From assembly GCA_039029935.1 (NCBI GenBank), contig JBCCFC010000304.1, positions 1 through 11,517 of the forward strand: 11,517 nt of DNA. The letters are read 5' to 3'. A program made the position numbers and the translations under genes. The stretch comes from G039029935 sp039029935. GTDB taxonomy: Bacteria > Chloroflexota > Anaerolineae > Caldilineales > Caldilineaceae. The notes beneath the pieces were generated by a model. It did not search any database. It had not been told where the DNA came from and saw nothing but the letters and a program-made list of their open reading frames with translations. This document shows, one piece after another, positions 1-6,412 of this stretch. The stretch's first letter is position 1. Each line of letters begins with the position of its first letter.

Positions 1-165
1 TCACCTTGCTCATCCTCACCTTGCTCATCCTCACTGTGCTCATCCTCACTGTGCTCATCCTCACTGTGCTCATCCTCACTGTGCTCATCCTCACTGTGCT
101 CATCCTCACTGTGCTCATCCTCACTGTGCTCATCCTCACCGTGATCATCCTCACTGTGGCCGTCG
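1..165 (-). repeat. 15-bp coding tandem repeat: His/Glu/Asp-rich MCO tail
   Basis: Eleven consecutive 15-bp units on the plus strand (consensus tcactgtgctcatcc). Seven middle units are identical, two at the left edge carry ttg for gtg, and the two at the right are diverged. In the oxidase frame they encode the pentapeptide HSEDE, with variants QGEDE and HGEDE, from about residue 969. The array has not ended at base 1, so its full length is unknown. Near-identical units at DNA level point to recent expansion by slippage or unequal exchange. The composition (His plus acidic residues) is suited to binding metal cations; that role is inference. Confidence 0.95.
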
Positions 166-3071
166 TCAACATAGGCTGGTTCTGGCAAGACAAACCCCTC
201 TGGCACATCATTCAGGAGGAAGAGACCACCCTCTGCCTCACTCCAATCCCACTCATAGGCAGCCTGATTTTGCAGAAAACACGTTTCACGTGAAGGAACT
301 GGTGCCCAACTTTCCTCACTGGAGGACCATGTATCAGAACTAGAATCCTCGCGATTGGCGAGTTGGGGATCAGGATGATAGTTGGCAAGATAAGGATCAT
401 TGTCTGAGTTTTCTCTAATGATTTTAACTCGTTCCATCATGCCATTGTCTTCATGCTTGAGGAGATGACAGTGGTTGACAAGATTGCCCGTAAAATCCCA
501 GAGGCGTGAGCGCGCTACAATCCGTCCACCATCGCGTGGAATTTCAATCACATCCTGCCAGCGTGGAATCCAGTCGGGGTCTTTGGTCAGCGTGACCTCA
601 CCGGTTGATGAATCCACCTCAGAAACCAGCCAGCGTTCTGTCACCCAGAATGGATTCTGATGAATATGGAATGGATGATCGGTCCCACCCGCAACAGGGT
701 AGAGGCCAGAGTCTTCATGCTTAAATGGCTCGCGTGAGGTTTGGAATTCGATATCTTCTGGATATTGTTGCCAAACCTTTGGATCAATATTTGTTTTAAC
801 GCCACTATCATCTCGCTCTCCATAAAGCACCATAGAGTGGTTTTCCACTACCCACTCTTCGGCCGTATCTACATTCATTGCGTGCATGATATCGCTATGG
901 AGAAATTTGCGACCATCAACGGCCATTGAATTGAACGTCCTTGTCTTGATGGGTCTGACTTCATAGCCAGGGGCCAGTTGTTCAGCTTTGGGATAATCAC
1001 GCCCTCCCCAGCCAGAGTAGATGAAACGGCGTTTACGATAATAGTCGCCATTCCCCAACTGTCGATTTGTTTTTTCCGCTTGGGTTAATTTGAGTTCGTC
1101 TGGGATAATCGGATGGAGATAAGGCTGGACAGGACGTTTGCCCAACTCCTCGAAAATGATCGGAAACGGATCCACGTCAGGCACTAATGCTGCACTTGGC
1201 TCGGCAGCATTAGTATCCGACTTGGCAGCATTAGTACCCGACTTGGCAGCATTAGTATCCGACTTGGCAGCATTAGTATCCGACTCACCAGAATCATTAT
1301 CCGACTCAATCGTAATATACCCAACGATAGTATCATGTGCCAGCGGAGAGACCTTCGTATCTATATTTTGAACGCCATCTACATTGGATACTTTTAGCGC
1401 GGAATCATCGAAAGGTCCCACATTATGACGCGCAATGATTGTATACGTCCCAGGTTCCCTTGGTGCTTGGAAGAGCAAGTCCGCACGATTGGCTGCACCC
1501 AAATGGACTGGATTATCTCCACTGGCGATATCAATTGTTTGGAAGGTGTTGCGCACCACGCTCATATCTCCACCAGCGACTGGGGCGGGATAAGGATGAT
1601 TGGGGTCATTCACCAGTGTCACACTATCATAGGCCAACAATTTGTAGGGAACAGCATACTGCGGAAGTGCACTATCTTTAATGGGGTGTTTGGGATGTTC
1701 TTCGTCGTGGAGATCCGCCAATTGGCCTTTATATTTACTTTCAGGATCAGTGATTTGCTGCCATTCCCCTTTCAATACATATAACGTAATCGAAGCAAAG
1801 CCATCCACGCTACCATTCAGAATACGCCACCGCTCAACGCTACCCGGTTGCATGGTGAACCCCATTGGATCTTGCTCACCATTCACCTCGGCTGCTGGTT
1901 CAGGAAGGCTAAACCTAGGCCCTGAAACAAAACGCTGTATAATCATTTCGCGTTCGCGGAAATGATACGGGCCGGTTGGTTTACTTGGGGAATCTGGTTC
2001 TGCATCCAGCGCATCTTGGAGTGCAGCATCCGTATCTCCTTCAACGATAATCAGCCCTACCAGCCCACTAGCCACCTGTGTAAATGTGGAACCATGTATA
2101 TGTGGATGATACCAAGCCGTACCATCTCGGTGTGGATAGATCGTACCTGGTTCATGGCCTAGTTGTTCCGCAATGTCGGGGTTTTCAGCCAAGAATTTTT
2201 CACCCACATTGCCCAAAGAAAACGCATACTGAGCATAGGATTTTTGTAGATTGTTGTGACTGCTATGCGCAAATTCGCAATTCTCCAGATTACTCTGCAT
2301 ATCAAGGTCTGGTTGAGGCGGTATAGTGAGAAAGACATTGTCGCTATAGGGTTCCTCAATCCTGGAACCATCCAAATTCTCATCCGAAGCAACATGTAGG
2401 CCATGTGTATGCAGATTGGTTGTATGGATCGCCTGGATAGTATTGGCATGCAAGGGTAAACACCAGTTGGGATATGCTGGATTGTCCTTCCCTGGGGGAT
2501 AATTTGTCTCACCAGGGTTCAAGGGCAAGCTATTAACTAACTCCACACGGAATGTTTGATCACCTAGAGTGCGTAATGTCGGGCCAAGTGCTTGCGCATT
2601 ATACCCCATAAATTGTCCGTTGTAACTAGACACACGTGAATCATCATCATCACGATAAATGATATCCAGTCGGGCGGGAAGACTCTGCCGTATTCTTGCA
2701 TCCCAAACAAATGGCTGTGTCCAGTCCCTTGTCACTAGTTTTTGCTTAGCTTGTTGCCCCGCTGCCGCTGCCCCTTCCCCTGTGGGCGGCTCATCGTGTG
2801 AAGTTTGTACGCCAAGGCTTGCAGCCTGCGAAACAGACTGTGAGTTCGTCGCCAGAAGCCCCGCACTAGCGACACCAATGGCCGCACTACCCGCAAGCGC
2901 ACCACGCAAGAGGGAACGCCGACTCAACGTATTTTGGCCTGTGCCATTTGGTTGTGCAGACGTTTGTGTCTGTTGTGATGTATCTGCCTCTGGGGCATCA
3001 TGTACAACAGTGTTGTCCTCTGATTGGGTAGGTTCCATCTCAAAATCATTCGATTTTGTTTGAAGAGCCAT
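1..3071 (-). CDS. Exported CotA-like multicopper oxidase, extra-long, 3' end cut by window edge
   Basis: A laccase/CotA-type multicopper oxidase that should oxidise a phenolic or metal substrate at a type-1 copper and reduce O2 to water at a trinuclear centre. The frame is open from ATG 3071 to base 1 with no stop (1023 full codons seen, against about 510 in CotA). A twin-arginine signal lies at residues 50-76 (SRRSLLRG, then a hydrophobic stretch), after an unusually long 50-residue n-region. Copper ligands are all present: H221/H223 (HTHGLH), H322/H324 (WYHPHIHG), H799/H802/H804 (HPFHIH), and H867-C868-H869, H873, M878 (HCHLLKHEDNGM), the last with a CotA-like axial Met. The second cupredoxin domain is recognisable (RWRILNGS). 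Extra length comes from the N-terminal extension, a longer middle with a 7-residue repeat (590-624), and a tail after about 885 ending in an acidic/His repeat. AGGA stands 8 nt before the ATG; Met12 is a less likely start. The substrate cannot be told. Confidence 0.93.
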   Translation of the reverse strand, partial: MALQTKSNDFEMEPTQSEDNTVVHDAPEADTSQQTQTSAQPNGTGQNTLSRRSLLRGALAGSAAIGVASAGLLATNSQSVSQAASLGVQTSHDEPPTGEGAAAAGQQAKQKLVTRDWTQPFVWDARIRQSLPARLDIIYRDDDDSRVSSYNGQFMGYNAQALGPTLRTLGDQTFRVELVNSLPLNPGETNYPPGKDNPAYPNWCLPLHANTIQAIHTTNLHTHGLHVASDENLDGSRIEEPYSDNVFLTIPPQPDLDMQSNLENCEFAHSSHNNLQKSYAQYAFSLGNVGEKFLAENPDIAEQLGHEPGTIYPHRDGTAWYHPHIHGSTFTQVASGLVGLIIVEGDTDAALQDALDAEPDSPSKPTGPYHFREREMIIQRFVSGPRFSLPEPAAEVNGEQDPMGFTMQPGSVERWRILNGSVDGFASITLYVLKGEWQQITDPESKYKGQLADLHDEEHPKHPIKDSALPQYAVPYKLLAYDSVTLVNDPNHPYPAPVAGGDMSVVRNTFQTIDIASGDNPVHLGAANRADLLFQAPREPGTYTIIARHNVGPFDDSALKVSNVDGVQNIDTKVSPLAHDTIVGYITIESDNDSGESDTNAAKSDTNAAKSGTNAAKSDTNAAEPSAALVPDVDPFPIIFEELGKRPVQPYLHPIIPDELKLTQAEKTNRQLGNGDYYRKRRFIYSGWGGRDYPKAEQLAPGYEVRPIKTRTFNSMAVDGRKFLHSDIMHAMNVDTAEEWVVENHSMVLYGERDDSGVKTNIDPKVWQQYPEDIEFQTSREPFKHEDSGLYPVAGGTDHPFHIHQNPFWVTERWLVSEVDSSTGEVTLTKDPDWIPRWQDVIEIPRDGGRIVARSRLWDFTGNLVNHCHLLKHEDNGMMERVKIIRENSDNDPYLANYHPDPQLANREDSSSDTWSSSEESWAPVPSRETCFLQNQAAYEWDWSEAEGGLFLLNDVPEGFVLPEPAYVDDGHSEDDHGEDEHSEDEHSEDEHSEDEHSEDEHSEDEHSEDEHSEDEQGEDEQG
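1200..1304 (-). repeat. 21-bp coding tandem repeat: SDTNAAK linker in the MCO
   Basis: Four near-identical 21-bp units (1200-1220, 1221-1241, 1242-1262, 1263-1283) plus a diverged fifth (1284-1304). In the oxidase they read SDNDSGE, SDTNAAK, SDTNAAK, SGTNAAK, SDTNAAE (residues 590-624). The array lies between the second cupredoxin domain and the third, which holds H799-M878, so it is probably a flexible Ser/Asp/Ala/Asn linker. The unit is a multiple of three, so copy-number change would lengthen the linker without breaking the frame. Confidence 0.93.
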
Positions 3072-3106
3072 AATCTTAATCCTTTTTGTATTTAATATAT
3101 ATCTTC

Positions 3107-3125
3107 GTATAGGAAAGTATAAAAT
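3107..3125 (-). promoter_or_regulatory. 19-bp shared intergenic motif, copy A (upstream of MCO)
   Basis: Plus strand gtataggaaagtataaaat, 35 bp upstream of the MCO start codon and identical to 6311-6329. Read towards the MCO it contains two TATAC elements starting exactly 10 bp apart (TATACTTTCCTATAC), about one helical turn, as expected of a protein-binding site. It directly follows the ATPase terminator hairpin, so its first bases may also act as the U-tract. It could be an operator, a promoter core or a small dispersed repeat. The sequence identity is certain; the function is inferred. Confidence 0.5.
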
Positions 3126-3156
3126 CAGCCAAGAGACACGATTAGACTCTGGCTGA
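3115..3156 (-). terminator. Rho-independent terminator after the ATPase gene
   Basis: Inverted repeat with arms 3125-3135 (TCAGCCAAGAG) and 3147-3156 (CTCTGGCTGA): ten pairs with one bulged base and an 11-base loop. On the minus strand it is followed by TTTTATACTTT, a broken U-tract. It sits about 70 bp past the ATPase stop and before the MCO start, so it should separate the two transcripts. The interrupted U-tract makes its strength uncertain. Confidence 0.6.
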
Positions 3157-3224
3157 ATGCTGACAGCGAATTAACTGAAAGCTTTTTTATAATAAAATGA
3201 CAACAACGACTTCATCATCAACCG

Positions 3225-5564
3225 CTACGAGGTGGCTCCTTCGAGTGGTCGATATCCTAAAGAGGCAAATACACCTTGCGGTGCGCCTTTGGGAGACTTC
3301 TCTACAGGTCTCAGTTTTTTCAACGGGTTATATTCTTTGATCTTCGATAGCCAGCCGGTTGGTGCTGGTTTATCAGGCTTAATTTCCTGTGGTTTGTCCT
3401 GATACTCTAACATTGGCAACATGGCAATCCCCAACCCGCCAAACAATGTTGCAATGTAGAAGAATTGCGTGGCCCCAAAGGAAAAACCAGCAAGGAGGAT
3501 GCTCCCAGCGGAAACCAAACTGGTGGAGATTGTGAAGTTGAAATTGGTATGAACAATCTCTTCAAAGGCTTGCCCAATCTCAAACAGATAGGGTAATTGC
3601 GTGAGATTCCCATCCATCAAGATGATCTGGGCGGTATCCGTGGCCGCACTGGTTGCCCCACGCAGGGAGATGGAGACATCGGCTTGACGCATCGCCAAGG
3701 CGTCGTTGATGCCATCACCAATGAAACAGACAGAACGACCTTCTTGTTGTAACTGCGCCACCAAATCGGCTTTTTGCTCAGGGAGCGTGTTGGCAAAGTA
3801 GCCAGTCATGCCAAATTGCTCCGCTAGTTTACGTGTCGGAGCTTCTTGGTCCCCGGAGATAATGTAGAGTGACAAGTCCTGTTTTCGCAAGGTGTTGACA
3901 ACTTCTGTACTTTCTGGGCGTATCATTGGCTGGAGTTCGATACAGCCAATCAGTTGTTCATCAAGGGCCACCATCACCAACGAATGGCCTGTGGCTTGAC
4001 ATCGACTATTTAAACGGTCAACTGGCTTGGGTACTGGAATATTTTCCATCGTCATAAACCGTTGACTACCCACACGCACCGCACCTTCTGGTAGCCAAAC
4101 TTTGAGACCATAACCAATTTCGTAATGGGCTTGGTCCACAATGGGTAGCTCAAGTTGGCGCGCTTCAGCGGCGGCGAGAATCGCCTGGGCAATCGGATGG
4201 CTCTGTCGTTTTTCGGCAGCCGCAGCCAAGCGTAAAAGTTGGTCGTCCGGTGTATTGCTCAACGAATGTAGTTGCACAACTTGTAGCTGCTCTAAGGTTA
4301 ATGTCCCCGTCTTGTCAAAGACAATCGTATCAATTTGACCCATCTTATCAAGGCCAGCCCCGTCTTTAATCAACACGCCATTCTCAGCGGCGGCATTGAA
4401 AAAATTCAACATTGCCAGTGGATTGGTGATGTAGGTGCTGGTTGTAAAATTTGATCCCAGTAGAGAGGCAGCACCAGCGGTGCCAATCAGCGGCCAACTG
4501 GCTGCACTGAGAATCAACGTGGGCCAAGCAAACCTATCGGCCATCTCCAGTGCTTTAAACGATTCTGCACTGTTATAGTTGGTGGCCTCGTTTAACAACG
4601 CCACAACCTGACCAGCGGTTGTCTCCGAGCCTGCTTTTTCGACTCGAACGTCAATCTTGCCCGACAGAATAACGGTGGAGGCCAGAACTTGCTCATTCAG
4701 CATTTTTTCCGCGGGTTGCGATTCTCCAGTCAACATATGCTGGTCAATGGTGGCCTCACCAGCGATAATCGAGCCATCCACCGGGACCGTTTGACCCGCT
4801 TGCAGGACCAAGGTATCCCCAACCTGTAACTGGTCAAAGGGAATCTCGACTTCGATGCCATCAGCCTGACGGACCCAAACGGTGTCGGGCTGAATTTGGA
4901 ACAGGCTTAGTAAATTGTTACGGGATTGCTCTTCTGTAATGGCTTTAATCTTGAAGCCCACGCTGATAAAAATAACGCCCAAGGCACCAATAGCGGCATA
5001 CCCACCTAACCATAAAAAGGCTAAGTAAATGCCGATGATGTGAATAGCCCCAAGGCGACGGGTTCGTTTCCATTGTTGATAGCCAATCTCATAGACATAA
5101 GAGGCGGTTATTAATCCGAATCCTATCGACAACCACATAAACGCAGGATTGACGACATAGGCCAACCCCGACGCAATGAGGGCTAGTCCCCCAATGGCTA
5201 GACGGTGGTTGGCCGTGCGCTCATCCTTACTCATACTAAATTCACTTTGGTTGTCAGCGGCCAACAGTGCGATGTAATCTTGGCGTTTTCGACCTAAGAA
5301 GGGGTCAATATTGGTTTGCATAAACCGCTGATAGGCGTTATCCGCTTCGGCAAGCGTGGTGAGTAGCTCATCAGTCTTGGTTGCCAATGGATTTTTTTGA
5401 TGAACGATAGAATGACTATCAAGCTCATCTTCCTGTTTTTCCATCAGAAGATGGCGACCATTCATCCCAATGTTACCCAGTTTATTTTCTTGTCTTTTGA
5501 TAAAAAAATGGCTACCAACTACACCAGCCCCAAAGCCAATCCCTATGGAAATAATATCTACCAT
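3225..5564 (-). CDS. P1B-like heavy-metal P-type ATPase lacking the CPC motif
   Basis: A 779-residue membrane pump that should couple ATP hydrolysis to transport of a cation. Seen in order: an N-terminal hydrophobic segment (about 4-22), a polar stretch, two paired-helix regions (about 120-205), an actuator domain with TGES at 279-282, a hydrophobic segment near 345-370, the phosphorylation motif DKTGTLT with D417, the P1B signature SHPIA with H456, the hinge GDGINDA at 616-622, and two final hydrophobic segments. H456 and the layout place it with P1B metal ATPases. Oddly, the transmembrane metal site, normally CPC 44 residues before the catalytic Asp, reads Phe373-Thr-Thr, and no Cys lies in any membrane segment. 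The N-terminus has no GMxCxxC domain, and a basic, Pro-rich tail of about 60 residues ends the protein. A G-rich Shine-Dalgarno (GAGGGGG) precedes the ATG. The gene follows the sulfotransferase stop by 30 bp. The ion cannot be predicted. Confidence 0.93.
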   Translation of the reverse strand: MVDIISIGIGFGAGVVGSHFFIKRQENKLGNIGMNGRHLLMEKQEDELDSHSIVHQKNPLATKTDELLTTLAEADNAYQRFMQTNIDPFLGRKRQDYIALLAADNQSEFSMSKDERTANHRLAIGGLALIASGLAYVVNPAFMWLSIGFGLITASYVYEIGYQQWKRTRRLGAIHIIGIYLAFLWLGGYAAIGALGVIFISVGFKIKAITEEQSRNNLLSLFQIQPDTVWVRQADGIEVEIPFDQLQVGDTLVLQAGQTVPVDGSIIAGEATIDQHMLTGESQPAEKMLNEQVLASTVILSGKIDVRVEKAGSETTAGQVVALLNEATNYNSAESFKALEMADRFAWPTLILSAASWPLIGTAGAASLLGSNFTTSTYITNPLAMLNFFNAAAENGVLIKDGAGLDKMGQIDTIVFDKTGTLTLEQLQVVQLHSLSNTPDDQLLRLAAAAEKRQSHPIAQAILAAAEARQLELPIVDQAHYEIGYGLKVWLPEGAVRVGSQRFMTMENIPVPKPVDRLNSRCQATGHSLVMVALDEQLIGCIELQPMIRPESTEVVNTLRKQDLSLYIISGDQEAPTRKLAEQFGMTGYFANTLPEQKADLVAQLQQEGRSVCFIGDGINDALAMRQADVSISLRGATSAATDTAQIILMDGNLTQLPYLFEIGQAFEEIVHTNFNFTISTSLVSAGSILLAGFSFGATQFFYIATLFGGLGIAMLPMLEYQDKPQEIKPDKPAPTGWLSKIKEYNPLKKLRPVEKSPKGAPQGVFASLGYRPLEGATS

Positions 5565-5594
5565 AATCTGCCCCCTCTTTATAAATGGCGATCA

Positions 5595-6260
5595 CTACCA
5601 AAACAGTCTTTTTCGGTAATTCATAAAAGCCGCTGTATCATTTAAGTGCGGCAATGGATGGTCGGGGATGGGCACATTTAAAAAGTCACACAACGGTTCC
5701 CACCCTTCTTTGAGATTGTACACAAGCAAGCGATCACTAGGCACAGCCTCTTTTACATTCTCAATATGTTGGTTAAATAGTTGAATGGAAAACTCCTTAT
5801 CCGCAAATTTGGATTGAAAGTGACCCTGCCATTCCATTTTCTCTGTCAGCTCCCAAGCCCGTAGGGTTCCTTTTAGATCAGGCTTGAAAATCCCGAAAAT
5901 CGAAAATAGAATCTTGCGATGAAGAAGAGGGCGGTTTTGGGTGTAGAGCGTCGTATACGAACTTTTATACCAACTTTGTGGGTCGCGCACGGTTAAAATG
6001 ACCTTCGACTCTGGATACAGGTCCATCAGCTCACGATAGTAGTGGTAGGCTGGTGCATCGGTTGTGGCTTGATAGCCCTCAAACAGCTTGTCCCAATCAA
6101 TCGTTTCGCCATTGGCCGCAGCCTCCCACATCGCCAGATGCCCCGGATTCTTTAAGACTTCTATAAAATGGTAACACTGGCTAAAGCCCAAATCTTCCAG
6201 TGCTTGTTTGAGAGACATGGTTCCGGTGCGAAACAGACCTGCACCTATTACCTTAATCAT
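5595..6260 (-). CDS. Sulfotransferase family protein (PAPS-dependent type, Sulfotransfer_4-like)
   Basis: A 221-residue soluble protein with no signal peptide. The N-terminus (VIGAGLFRTGTMSLKQAL) is a P-loop-like 5'-phosphosulfate loop typical of this family, where RTGT(T/M)SL is standard. SKVILTVRDPQSWYKS (about residues 84-99) matches the 3'-phosphate-binding strand and the Arg-Asp-Pro-x-x-Trp element. If active it would move a sulfuryl group from PAPS to a hydroxyl or amine; many members of this subgroup have no known substrate. GGAG is 8 nt before the ATG, next to a triplicated 13-bp repeat. The gene shares a short gap (30 bp) and probably a transcript with the ATPase, and lies downstream of the NRPS, so its acceptor could be the NRPS product. 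That link is positional only, since a terminator-like structure intervenes. Confidence 0.85.
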   Translation of the reverse strand: MIKVIGAGLFRTGTMSLKQALEDLGFSQCYHFIEVLKNPGHLAMWEAAANGETIDWDKLFEGYQATTDAPAYHYYRELMDLYPESKVILTVRDPQSWYKSSYTTLYTQNRPLLHRKILFSIFGIFKPDLKGTLRAWELTEKMEWQGHFQSKFADKEFSIQLFNQHIENVKEAVPSDRLLVYNLKEGWEPLCDFLNVPIPDHPLPHLNDTAAFMNYRKRLFW

Positions 6261-6269
6261 TGATTTTCT

Positions 6270-6310
6270 CCGTGTATTTTTTCCGTGTATTTTTTCCGTG
6301 TATTTTTTTT
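6270..6310 (-). repeat. Three 13-bp tandem repeats in the sulfotransferase leader
   Basis: Plus strand ccgtgtatttttt at 6270-6282, 6283-6295 and 6296-6308, exact in all three, running on into an 8-T tract. They lie between the 19-bp motif and the sulfotransferase ATG. Read as mRNA each unit contains ACGGA in an A-rich setting, and the unit nearest the start supplies the real Shine-Dalgarno (ACGGAG). Each unit gained or lost would shift the distance between any upstream promoter or operator and the start codon by 13 bp. Confidence 0.9.
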
Positions 6311-6329
6311 GTATAGGAAAGTATAAAAT
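6311..6329 (-). promoter_or_regulatory. 19-bp shared intergenic motif, copy B (upstream of sulfotransferase-ATPase)
   Basis: Plus strand gtataggaaagtataaaat, identical to 3107-3125, placed 50 bp upstream of the sulfotransferase start. As in copy A, it directly follows the 3' arm of an inverted repeat that ends the preceding gene's transcript, and it holds two TATAC elements 10 bp apart. Its presence ahead of both the sulfotransferase-ATPase unit and the MCO, but not in the visible NRPS leader, suggests a shared regulator or a shared promoter/terminator cassette. Confidence 0.5.
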
Positions 6330-6404
6330 TGCGGAATTAGGCAGTCTCTACTGCCCGCTCTCCCGTGTACAACTCACACTAGAGAGAGCTTGCTCCGCAA
6401 TTTT
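6325..6404 (-). terminator. Structured terminator after the NRPS gene, possible three-way junction
   Basis: Perfect 11-bp outer inverted repeat: AAAATTGCGGA (6325-6335) with TCCGCAATTTT (6394-6404). Inside are two further hairpins: GGCAG/CTGCC (6340-6344 with 6351-6355, 6-base loop) and GCTCTC/GAGAGC (6357-6362 with 6384-6389), the latter capped by GTGT/ACAC (6365-6368 with 6376-6379). On the minus strand the 3' arm leads into TTTTATACTTT, and the structure starts 9 bp after the NRPS stop, so a terminator is the simplest reading. The A-tract/U-tract symmetry could also stop plus-strand transcription. The internal elaboration exceeds what a terminator needs. Confidence 0.6.
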
Positions 6405-6412
6405 TTTATTAA

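Noticed and set aside
1..165. CRISPR-like array
   Set aside because: The units are contiguous with no unique spacers, are only 15 bp long and stay in the oxidase reading frame.
6..293. Plus-strand open frame with a Leu-Thr-Val-Leu-Ile repeat resembling a membrane protein
   Set aside because: It is the antisense reading of the 15-bp repeat in the oxidase. The minus-strand frame is continuous with an unmistakable MCO, and no ribosome-binding site or family match supports the plus strand.
2659..3063. Plus-strand 134-residue Cys/Ala/Ser-rich open frame opposite the MCO start
   Set aside because: It is antisense to the Tat signal and N-terminal region of the oxidase and has no recognisable domain. 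Its composition follows from the opposite strand.
3225..5564. Loss of CPC explained by a frameshift or sequencing error
   Set aside because: The frame is intact on both sides, and the spacing from the expected CPC position to the catalytic Asp is the normal 44 residues, so the change is substitution rather than a shift.
6311..6404. Miniature transposable element (MITE) bounded by inverted repeats
   Set aside because: The 11-bp inverted repeat has no flanking target-site duplication that I can see. It sits exactly at a gene end with a U-tract, which fits a terminator better.
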